From Antedon mediterranea (Eukaryota; Echinodermata; Crinoidea; Comatulida; Antedonidae), in the NCBI RefSeq assembly GCF_964355755.1, contig NC_092679.1, positions 17,970,932-18,034,931 on the forward strand: DNA of 64,000 bases, given 5' to 3'. Positions 54,902 to 64,000 of this stretch are shown here, piece after piece. The position numbers and the translations under genes are program-made. Numbering within the stretch: position 1 is the first letter of the stretch; every line of letters begins with the position of its first letter. The notes beneath the pieces are model-generated. The model was not told the origin of the DNA. It made no database searches and saw nothing but the letters and a program-made list of their open reading frames with translations.

Positions 54902-55806
54902 CTCGGTCGTAAGGTAAAAAAACCGCGCGAAACAGGCAAACAGTTCGTTCAGGCCAATTCAGTAAATATGTGTACATAATATGTATATTAATAGGGTCTC
55001 AAAGATTCATTCTTGCGAATTCAATAATAGATTTTGTACAATAATAAATAGGTTTTTTTCCAGCCAGGCTAACTGGAGCCTACCATACCACCAGCAGTGT
55101 AGTAGTACCATCAAGATGAAGTAATCTTTTTGGCAGTGTTTTATAATACAGATCAGGAGAAGAAGCAGATAATCCAGTTAGGCCTACTAGGGCTACTGGT
55201 AATAATAATGGTATTTATTACTTTATTAGATTTTAAATGTTACTGCAATAATTATTGGTAATGGAGTATCATCGGGAGTATCATACATTCTCTTAGTCTA
55301 TTCAGAAGTCATTATAACAAACTAATCCTCTTTACAGTATTTAAGTCCTAAAACTGGCCTGTATTCTTTATATTCTTTACATATTTTATTCTCTGTTGTG
55401 TATATTATGTATTGTACTGCCCTCTGTTGTTGCAAAAACTGCTTTTATATTTTCAGAAAAAAAAAGAAATTATATTAATAATGACTGGCAAAAAATGCAA
55501 CATCAGGATCCTTGTAAATAATGGTTGTTTCGCTGAATATTAATTTATTAGGACTTAATAAATCAAATTAGACGTTCCTAAAAATTAACGTGTTAGTTGA
55601 CAACCCATAAAACCAGTTCAACAAGTTATTATTAATAAACGATAAAAGAATCGTTGCTTTTCAGAACTTTGGTATAGCTTCCATTGAGACTAAAGCACTA
55701 GATAAAACATGTCAAATTGATTTAGTGCTCGAAAACTGAGCAAAAAACACATTTTCCTGAAAATAATAGATGTGGTCTGTTATAAAATGAAATAATAAAA
55801 AAAACA
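54902..55806. other. Intergenic, no gene seen
   Basis: AT-rich sequence without recognised repeats. No exon with family homology was seen. Confidence 0.45.
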
Positions 55807-56154
55807 TTGAGGAAGAGATATCTTGAAAATTGTGGATGTTATTATGTGCAAACAAAAACATACATATTTTTATTTGTTTTTGTCATTTTTAAATTCGTTA
55901 TGTACAAAGAAAATAAAAGAAATTGTCCTTGTCATACAAACATTTTTTCAAGTGTGAACTATTTATATAGTGAATGCTCCAACACTGAGGAGTATATTAT
56001 GACAATAAAAGAGCTTAATATAGTAGATTTAGAGAAAGACTGGCGATACCATACAATTGTATCATGTTATGAAATGTACAAACATGTTTTTCCGATTGAG
56101 ACTAGAAATAGAACAAGAAAAGATACAGAGGAAGTTAAAAAAGAAATACAGTAG
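55807..56154 (+). CDS. Hypothetical ORF, possible decayed coding remnant
   Basis: A frame of 115 codons. The last 60 residues are charged and protein-like (KELNIVDLEKDWRYHTIVSC, RTRKDTEEVKKEIQ), with several Cys before them. I do not recognise a family, and there is no promoter or intron support. The stop coincides with the CAGTAGAAC end of a MITE at 56150, so the frame may have been cut by that insertion. It may be a transposon remnant or chance. Confidence 0.2.
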   Translation: MRKRYLENCGCYYVQTKTYIFLFVFVIFKFVMYKENKRNCPCHTNIFSSVNYLYSECSNTEEYIMTIKELNIVDLEKDWRYHTIVSCYEMYKHVFPIETRNRTRKDTEEVKKEIQ

Positions 56155-56282
56155 AACCACCCCTATAAGGGGATAACTCGTTAAAAAGTAGGCCTTGCCT
56201 TAATAGGGTTGTCTATGGATAGTGGGTTGCTGCTGGTTAATAGTTATATTCCTCTTGTGTGTTTTCCAATTCTACTGTATAA
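56150..56282. mobile_element. MITE with CAGTAGAAC ends
   Basis: ACAGTAGAACCACCCCTATA at the left and AATTCTACTGTA at the right, with AAGGGGATAACTCG inside. Same family as 1291-1444. The GGGGATACCCCCCTACCAAG stretch at 56712-56760 may be another piece. Confidence 0.55.
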
Positions 56283-56605
56283 ATAAACAAAATCACAAAA
56301 TCGTTTGAGCACAAATTGTTTGGATAACTGTGCCTTATGATATGATTGTTTATGATAAGTTATTCAAGAACCAATGCACAAAACATTTAATTGTTTTTTA
56401 CAGACACTCTCCTGCAACTGTGATAAAAATAATTATTGGTGGTTTGAATGTGCTCCTGTCTTACGATCTTCCCAAGATCTAAGTAAGAGGTCTTATTACA
56501 TTGAATTTTATATTATATCAAAGTACAGTACAGTAAATAGTTGTGTTGCTCTCTTCAGTGTTTCAAAGTACTGTAGATGTACCTTCTTGTAATACTACCA
56601 CTAAA

Positions 56606-56696
56606 CAGTGATGTAGCCACAAGAAATAAAGTGGTCCGGTTTTCGCAAGAAAAGGGAGCAATCGCTGTTCAAGCCATACTGGTGGCCACAGCCCTG
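56606..56696. mobile_element. Short relative of the MITE at 6622
   Basis: CAGTGATGTAGCCAC at the left and GTGGCCACAGCCCTG at the right, internally AAATAAAGTGGTCCGGTTTT. The flanks CTAAA and CTGAA agree at four of five bases. Confidence 0.65.
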
Positions 56697-57044
56697 CTGA
56701 AGGTATATTAAGGGGATACCCCCCTACCAAGGGGATTATCCCCTTAATAGGGGGTTCTCTTCTTAGAGAGTTGACAGAGATTTAGACAGAAGTTAACTAA
56801 TAACATTGTCTTTTTTTAATCAGTCACTTCCTTATTTCACATGACTTTCACATATTCTATTTTTGAAAAGGAAATATGGTTGTGATTTCAACATTCATTT
56901 CTGTCTTTATTCAATTTCATGGTTAAAATTACAATGCATACTTCAACAAAATTGCATATTTAATAAGCTTATAAATAATAACTAATTGTTTTGTTGCTCG
57001 TTCCTATCTTCATATTCCCAGATCTGATATTCCTAAATAAATTA

Positions 57045-57290
57045 GTAGAGTGGCACTTTGGCTTGGTTCAAATCTAGGTTGGTTCAAATCCTGTCATAGT
57101 ATTTGAATAGTTCAGGATTTTTTTTTCTTAGATAAGATAATGTTAATCTATTTAGTCTTCTGTAATGAAAAAAATACATTATTTATGGTTTATAAGACTT
57201 GACATGCAATATACAATTCCAAACTATTCAATATTTAATAACAATAATGCTAAAAACATGAATAACATGATTACACACAAGCAAATACGG
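57045..57290 (+). repeat. tRNA-derived SINE copy
   Basis: A duplicated GGTTCAAATCCTGTCATAG-type B box is followed by GTTAATCTATTTAGTCTTCT, TTTATGGTTTATAAGACTTG and ACATGCAATATACAATTCC. The body matches 59290-59470. Confidence 0.6.
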
Positions 57291-58111
57291 ATTTTGAGAA
57301 AACATGTGGTTGGTAATTCTTGGAAATTTGCATAAATAATAATTATGTTATTAATTATCTGGTTTGGTATCGTTTTCACTTTTCTGCTGTATTAGAAACA
57401 AATGATATGGTTACCTTATTCTCTGTACTGTATCTCCATATATGGCAATGTTACATTTCCAGTTTCCTAAGCAAATTCTATAATACAGTGTCATATGCAT
57501 CACATGTCTTATGCACTGCATTATTTAAGGTTAAATACAGGCGTCACATGTGATACATATGTGACACTGTTGCATTACATAATTTGCCTACAATCTGTAC
57601 AAATTACATAGATACTGTACAGTACAGAAATTGGCTATTATGGTTGCATATCTAAATTTGATTAATTTCATGTCTTACTTTAACATTAATTAATTAATTA
57701 AGATAACATGTTGAAGACTACTCCTAAATGAAATAAACCAATGATGATAAAGTTCAAAGTGTTCTTCACTTTTGAAATAGACATTAAAAGATAGCTTTAA
57801 TTAATAAATTTGTTTGTGCTATTTTTTAGTTGATATGTTTGTTGTCGGTGGTTACAATGGTAACGAAGCTCTTAATGGATTGTGTTTGTTTTTAATCTAG
57901 GTATTTGTGTTATTTTCAGATTCAGACTCAATTTTCTTTAAGATGTATAAGCCTACTCATAATTTTCTCATCTTATACTTTAATCACATAATCATGTTAT
58001 CGAATTCTTCTGAAACTAATTAACTTCCTTCGTAATTGGTAACAACATATTTTTTATAAACAGGTGCTGATATAAATTCCTATATTTCCTAATAAACCTA
58101 CCAATTATCAG

Positions 58112-58200
58112 AACGTATTCATGTTGGCCATGGAGGAAATTTCACCAACTGCGGATTTCGGTGTTGCTTATGAGGGACTTGTGTCATATGACATATGCAG
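58112..58200 (+). CDS. Candidate orphan coding exon, family not recognised
   Basis: It is bounded by an acceptor-like CCAATTATCAG and a strong donor GTAAGGAG. The frame NVFMLAMEEISPTADFGVAY then EGLVSYDICR is open, balanced in composition and unlike the AT-driven frames around it. ATG at 58121 or 58130 could be a start if this is a first exon. No partner exon was identified on either side, so it could belong to a gene extending beyond the window or be chance. Confidence 0.3.
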
Positions 58201-58814
58201 GTAAGGAGAAGATCCAGAGTAGGGGTGAGGGGAGTGCAAGGGATGCATGCAGCTAAAATGAAATTGGCAAACTACTTTGTACCTAGATTACCTGGATAAA
58301 CTGACATAGGCCTTTTCACCTAACATACAACATAAATACCAGCATCATGTGAGTGGGCCTGGCCATGCATACAGACTCACTGCACTCACCTTTTTACCAC
58401 CAATGTTATAGGTATAGAAATCTTATTGTATAGTGCAGAGCAATTTGCGTGCCATACAGTACACTTCAATTTTGAAACCCCTCCCAAAAAGCAAAATTTC
58501 TTTCCTGTTATGTATGTAATTGTTATGTATGTCGTTTTATTAGATTCTCAAATCTCAGACACTATTCATATTGTGAGGATGTTTCCAGATAATTCTGCTG
58601 TGAAAAACAAGATTAATTTTATTATGAATAAATCATTTTTTACTTACTTAAATTGCAAGTTTTACTTTCAATCATTCTCAAGGACATTCTTAATATTGTG
58701 AATGTGTTGTTTCAAGATATTAATTTATAGATTGGAATTTGTAGAAAATTTTAAAAAATTAATTTATATGTTAATTAGTCACACAAGTTAGTAGAGTTAG
58801 GTTAATGGACTAGT

Positions 58815-59155
58815 GGCACTGTAGCCAGGGGGAGATTTTTTTTTCGTACATAAGTTGGTGCCCTTATGTGAAAGATAGCCGAACTACTTCCTAAATATAA
58901 CTAAACCTAACCCTCTCAATAATATCTCTCTCACTATAAAGTAAAAGAAGCTCATGGGATTTGAACCCCATATATCGACAAGTCCATAGTCTAATCCACT
59001 CGACTACACAGACAGCTTGACAGAAAGCGTTTGCATTAGCGAATTGTAGTTAGCTCAATTCTTACCTCACACCTTATGAATGTATAAATATTCATGTTTA
59101 TTTTGTGACGTTTCATGAGGGGTTCCCAACTTATGTACGAAAGGAAATATCGCAG
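58815..59155 (-). mobile_element. Foldback element enclosing a tRNA-like segment
   Basis: TTTCGTACATAAGTTGG is present at 58842-58863 and, inverted, at 59129-59146, with AGCCAGGGG just outside both. Between them (58943-59010) the minus strand has TAGTCGAGTGGATTAGA (A box) and GGGTTCAAATCCC (B box) but no acceptor stem, as in a SINE head. Confidence 0.5.
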
Positions 59156-59224
59156 CCAGGGGAGGGGTGAGGCATGCATGCTCTCACATTGACAGGTAAA
59201 ATCAAATTGGCAGACTACTGAAAT

Positions 59225-59480
59225 TGTATGTCAGTGTCCCCTGTTGGTAGCTTGGTGGTTAACATACTTGCTTACGAATTAAGGGCTCTAAGCTCAAATC
59301 CTGTCATAGGTAATCTAGACCCTACTTTGAATTCCCACGATTTTTTTCCGATGAGTTAATCTATTTATAGGAATCTTCTTTAATGAATAAAATAAATTAC
59401 TTATGCTTTCTCAGATTTGACATGCAATATGCAGCAAATTATTCAATATTTATTGCGGATAATGTTTAAACCAGAAAGAA
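59225..59480 (+). repeat. tRNA-derived SINE copy
   Basis: GTAGCTTGGTGGTTAACATA (A box) and GCTCAAATCCTGTCATAGG (B box region), then the same body as 57045-57290, ending GACATGCAATATGCAGC. Confidence 0.65.
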
Positions 59481-62150
59481 AATAACCTAGTATTATACCT
59501 GTCAAATAGATGGGTACCATCTAGTTAGTGATGATATGAGTGTATAAACAAATTGCTGAGAATTACTGAATAAAGAAATTGGCATAAAATACACTTTTTT
59601 GCACTTGTCCTAACATAACCAAATGTTAGAGAGGTAAAAGGTTGCCCAGCTCAAAACGGTACAATTACCGGTCGTGTAGTTTAGGAGAATGAAGGACAAA
59701 GTTTTGGTGTCGTGCTCAAATGTAGATATGGTTTCTCTGGCAATTTGCCTAAATAAATAATAACATTTTATTATGAAATTTATAACCATCAATTATTTAA
59801 ATTCAGTATTACTGTGTATTTGTCCTATACAGTACTAGCAGTTATAATTCATTGTCATCATCGAGGGATTACTGCAGGTTAAAAGTAAAGGAACAATTTG
59901 ACAGTCATTGTAAACAAACATCCTATTATTACAGCATACTATAGGGGAAATGCCAGGGTTTTTAAATAGAAGAACTAATAGTCTGTCAAAAATAGGTATC
60001 ATCAAGTTTTAACTGTCAAAAAAAAAGGAGGGAGGAGGGGGGTAGTTTAACCATACAGTGGTAGTGTTTCAATTGACATACATCAAATATAAAGAATAAT
60101 TTGGCCTTCATTGTAATCAATTACAGTGTAAACTTAATCTTTAACACCACGTTCAGAGCAACTTTACCTTCATCAGCAAATCAATTGACGTCAGGTTAAA
60201 ATAAAAGAAACAATTTGGCCTTTATTGTAAACAAAACATTGTATTGCAAAGACGTCACCTTCCAATGGGAAAATATATCCCTTTGTATTTTAGTATTGTT
60301 CATTATCCTGTTGCTAAAGCCACTTAGTTTGGTTTTGAATACAAGTTTAATCTGTTGAAATTCAAGTACAATTGTCACTGTGTTATTTGGTTGTTCAGTC
60401 TGAAGAATTCTGTACAACAACGTGACTGTCATATAATGTGACCTTCACAAGACCGTAATGACACTGTAATTATTATAGTTTTTTTAAAAATATGGCCTTA
60501 ATTCCCTGCAGTTAAATTAGATGATACACTTACTGAATTTAAAACCTTAAACATTTTTAAGAAGTGCATAAAGTATTATTATTATTTGTCAAAATATCAT
60601 TCAGGATTCATTCAACATTTATTTAGAAACAGTTCAAGAAATGAAAGCAGCATACATTTACCAAAATAAGAAAAGGGGAATAAATATTACAAAAACAAAC
60701 AAACAAATTGTATACAGTACAATATCCTCTCTTTCCTGTTGGTTTTATTAATGTCTGAATGTAGTGTGGTGGGCCACTGGTTGGCATTAGTGTTTTCTAG
60801 AAGAAGATGACAGTCATCAATGAAGTAGGCCGCTAATAGTATCTAACTAATATACACCCCCCACCGCCCCCTCCCAATTTAGGGGCAAGGTCAAATATGG
60901 TAAATTTGTGGTGAATTTTTGATAATAATGATTTGATAACATTATTTAGATTAGAAATTAATACCAGTAAATTTTTGTTGGTTTATGTTGGTTTCTACTA
61001 TGAATATTGTTAGTTTAATATTACACTTATTATTATGAGTAATATAAATATTTGGATTATGACAGCAAAACTGCATTTTCACTTTCAAAATTATGGCTTT
61101 ATTGCTAGACATGCTTGTTACAGTATACACACACTACATTTTAGCAGTAGACCTGTTCGGTACACACTGTACATAGTTCAAGGCTGGTTTATGTTGGTCG
61201 AAAATGGAACATTCTTCCTGCGTTTCATCTTGAAAATATGATTAATATTATTTTTTTTTAAACATTTTTTTCTTTATACCTCTTCAGTACAAATCTGTCT
61301 GTTGCTGACGTACCCCGGATCGCTTGTTGTCAAAAAAATAAAAGTCAAGCCTTTATTTATCTCGCGTGGGAAAATTTCAAGAACGGGACTAAATAATATA
61401 ATTATAATTATTATAATTATAATTATAATTAATAAATAGAAAAAGAGAAAAAATTAAAAACACATACTGAATCCCTCAACATACATTCATTCTATTACAC
61501 TCTGAGTCTTGTATGTACCATTAATTAATATAATTATTGATTTACCATATTAATTGGTCAAGTGTTGAAAATACCATGCATACTTCTTAGCCTTGTAGTA
61601 TTGATTATAATCAATTGACGTAGACAGACACACATGATGGCATCCAAAAATAGATACAATCTATGTTTTAATTAAACACATGTCGATTTATCAAAAGAAG
61701 AGCAAATTTGTTTTAGTTGATTGGTTTGAGCAATGTGAAGGTGAAATATCAATGGGGAAGTTGTAACAAGAGATTAGGATCTTTGGGAGGATGTAGGGTC
61801 TTCAGCCCTGACCTTGCTCTTTTCTAGGCTACTCATTTTCAAATGTGTTAAATAAAGGAAAACATTCACACAAATGGTTAGGGGATGGTGTTATATATTG
61901 ACTATCAACTTCTGTAGGATGTAAAAGTGTTGAACCAGGTGACGAGTAAATTGTACCAGGTTGAACAAATACTAGTAAATTGGATACTATTTCGTTTCCA
62001 TTGATAATTTTAATGTTTACAAACAAAATTTGTTAATAGTAAGTTCGGTATCCCACTTCGCAGAATTCAATCTTCAAATAAAAGAAATTAAAATCAAAAG
62101 GAAAAGAGACAAAAATAATATTTTATTATTTTTTATTTAATTATATTTAT
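59481..62150. other. Intergenic, no gene seen
   Basis: AT-rich sequence with AAGAAACAATTTGGCCTTTA and relatives repeated near 59890, 60095 and 60205, and an (ATTATA)n tract at 61385-61435. Short frames (for example 61035-61241) have no support. Confidence 0.45.
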
Positions 62151-62400
62151 TTTTTTTAAACATATTTAATGAGGGTGATCCATCCAGAAATTGCTGATCA
62201 TTAGGGACCCTCAGAGATAAGTTCAAAAGACAAACATATACAGAAGATGCTTTACATAAACAAAGTCTTCGAGAGGAGTTGTAATTTTGTCCTTAGAAAA
62301 AATTCTGACCTGTGACAAGATTGAACCCAGGACATTTGGAGTGGTAGCCAAGCATCATAACCACCAAGCCACAACTGAACTCCAAATAGTATTATATAGT
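62150..62400 (-). repeat. SINE with tRNA-like head and LINE-like tail
   Basis: On the minus strand the tRNA-like head (GTTGTGGCTTGGTGGTTATG as A box, TGGGTTCAATCTTG as B box) is followed by the body. The tail is GAGGGTCCCTAATGATC and CTGGATGGATCACCCTC, which fold into a hairpin. The tail resembles the 3' end of the LINE at 63465 onward. Confidence 0.6.
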
Positions 62401-63464
62401 AAGCACAGGACTAAGCACCACCAGTACGTTTTCGCTAAATGCATACGTTTTGCATAGCCAAATACTACAAAATAACGCTGTATTGCTACAAATTGGACAA
62501 AAATGCAATGCAACACTTAATTGTTTCCTACTCCAAACTGGCTAATCACCCATTTTAATGAAAATGTTGGTTGACCACAGTGAAGTAAGTACCAGACAAT
62601 AATTGACATCTTACGCTAAGCCGCTCTTGAGTTGCAACACTCGTGGGCATAAAGATATTTTATTATTTCATTATTTATTCGATCTATTTCAGTATACATA
62701 ACAAAAAAAAAACTGAAATTGTGGAGATCAGAGTCAACCTAAGTGAACTTAATCACTGTAGCTGAGCCAACCACAAAGTCAATTTACACATAAAAAAAAG
62801 ACACAAAATACAGTTAAAGTGAATCAATGAATGTGAACTTTTCTAATGAAGGCTGATGGGCTTTCTAGGACTGCAACATCTGTCAATGGTCTGGGAAGAT
62901 GGTTCCAGACACGGGGTATTCCAGAGCCACTTTTGATTTGCCACAGTGGGCATAAAGATATTTTCTATTTATTAATTAATTTGAGAATTCTTTCATTATA
63001 TTCTATTACTGTGTTCAATTGAAAGTTGTAAGTACAATTATCTAACATGATGGTACCAATGTACTGTATTCCATAAATCAAATTAACCTCCTTTACTGAA
63101 AATGTCAGTGTGTTAACAGATTGATGTTTTAAAAGTACCTGGTTGAACATTCTAATCTGTAATTTAATTCGTTAGTGACGCCACAATTAACCAGGTAATA
63201 GTTTTTATGAAAACATGGAAAATGTGGTTGACATCATAATTTTATCTTAAAGAAGTTCTCATTTATATATTTTATTTTCATGCCTATATTCAGCTTTTAA
63301 AAGGTGTAGTTTAATTTACAATTATGTTGATTAACTATATGTTTAGGCTAAACATTATTTTCACATTGTGAAAACACAAAATCTGTTTCACAAGTTACTG
63401 ATGATCGAATTGGTGCATTTATATCATTGAAAAAACGCTATTCCTTTTTATATTCAATGGACCA

Positions 63465-63658
63465 ATTTTTTTATTTCAACTTTATTTATAGAGGGTAACC
63501 CTTCCAGCTGAACCCGCAGGCCAGCTGATATTCAGGGGCCCTCTTGAAAATGACAAAATATATAAAACTATACTTAACTAATACGAATCTACTATATACA
63601 TTTAAATTTAAAACTATTATATAAAAAAATAATTATCCAAAAAAATTCAATTAAACAA
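63465..63658 (-). mobile_element. 3' UTR and tail of a non-LTR retrotransposon
   Basis: Downstream of the reverse-transcriptase frame the minus strand has AAGAGGGCCCCTGAATATCA and GGAAGGGTTACCCTC, then TATAAATAAAGTTGAAATAA. This is the hairpin plus AT-rich tail typical of CR1/L2-like elements. Confidence 0.65.
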
Positions 63659-64000
63659 TTACGATAAAATGTGTTTTTTAAAATTGAATTTAAACGAGTT
63701 AATATTGGTACATTCTTTCAAAACAGAAGGTAATACATTATATAAAATACAAGCAGAATAAATAAAAGAGCGCCGGAAACATTCCAATTTAACTTTGGGT
63801 ACCAGCAAGTCTCCCCTGGAAGCAGCCCTAGTCCTCATAGAGTGTATCGGAACAGTGGAAAATCGTTGGGTGATGTATCGAGGGGCAATATTGTTCATGG
63901 CTTTAAAAGCTAGGCAGCCTACCTGGTACTGCACCCTCTGTGACACATTCATGATGTGGAGAGATGTTAGAAGAATGTGAGTGCTGGTGCGAGGCGGAGC
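63659..64000 (-). CDS. Non-LTR retrotransposon reverse transcriptase, C-terminal end (partial)
   Basis: The frame is open from the window edge to TAA at 63661-63659, 113 residues. It reads LTSLHIMNVSQRVQYQVGCL, then AFKAMNNIAPRYITQRFS, TRAASRGDLLVPKVKLECF and RRSFIYSACILYNVLPSVLK. This is the C-terminal region after the polymerase domain in CR1/Jockey-type elements ('LHWLPVxxRIxFKxxxLxFKALxxxAPxYL ... TRxA ... VPxxKxxxGxRSFxxxxPxLWNxLPxxL'). The catalytic part lies outside the window. The LINE clade is not certain. Confidence 0.85.
   Translation of the reverse strand, partial: APPRTSTHILLTSLHIMNVSQRVQYQVGCLAFKAMNNIAPRYITQRFSTVPIHSMRTRAASRGDLLVPKVKLECFRRSFIYSACILYNVLPSVLKECTNINSFKFNFKKHILS

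Noticed and set aside
58943-59010. Possible tRNA gene on the minus strand
   Set aside because: Good A and B boxes, but the acceptor ends do not pair and it sits inside a foldback element, so it was kept as a SINE-like head.

Overview
The window is AT-rich animal genomic DNA: genes are split by GT-AG introns, intergenic space is crowded with DNA-transposon relics, SINE and LINE tails and minisatellites, and the recognisable proteins are animal families (RasGRP, a klotho/lactase-like GH1 protein, selenoprotein W). A marine invertebrate deuterostome such as an echinoderm fits the style, but the species cannot be proved from the sequence. Nothing bacterial or viral was recognised, and I see no multi-gene 'system' of a new kind. 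The notable items are odd features inside known gene families and some unusual mobile elements.

Layout. (1) 1-40.4 kb, minus strand: the 5' half of a RasGRP-type Ras/Rap exchange factor. Seven exons can be read (13+159+106+111+132+151+174 coding bases, phases all compatible). They run from a TATA-containing promoter near 40.37 kb to a RasGEF-core exon ending at 5048; the rest lies beyond the left edge. One intron, 11980-13871, has the hallmarks of a minor-spliceosome (U12) AT-AC intron. The very long first intron (17748-40131) and the others are full of transposable elements. (2) 41.0-43.4 kb, plus strand: a two-exon GH1 (beta-glucosidase fold) gene with signal peptide and hydrophobic C-terminus, in which both catalytic glutamates are replaced. 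It is an intact pseudoenzyme in klotho style, arranged head to head with the RasGRP gene. (3) 43.65-44.94 kb: a minisatellite split by a hAT-like element. (4) 46.87-51.6 kb and 52.4-54.75 kb, minus strand: two tandem selenoprotein W genes, each with five coding exons, an in-frame UGA (Sec) in a C-G-G-U motif, and a SECIS element in a separate 3'-UTR exon. Copy 1 also ends on UGA, with an open frame downstream. (5) 54.8-64 kb: gene-poor, with SINEs, small palindromic elements, one candidate orphan exon, and the end of a non-LTR retrotransposon reverse transcriptase at the right edge.

Mobile DNA. At least ten different elements with terminal inverted repeats are delimited here, several with target-site duplications. 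Among them are a Harbinger-like element carrying a Myb/SANT-like ORF, a near-perfect 70-bp foldback, and a MITE family with about seven copies, one of which has grown an internal minisatellite. Fragments of a repeat that looks like a Penelope-like element carry a hammerhead-ribozyme core.

All gene models come from reading splice sites and family motifs by eye. No alignment or database search was run.
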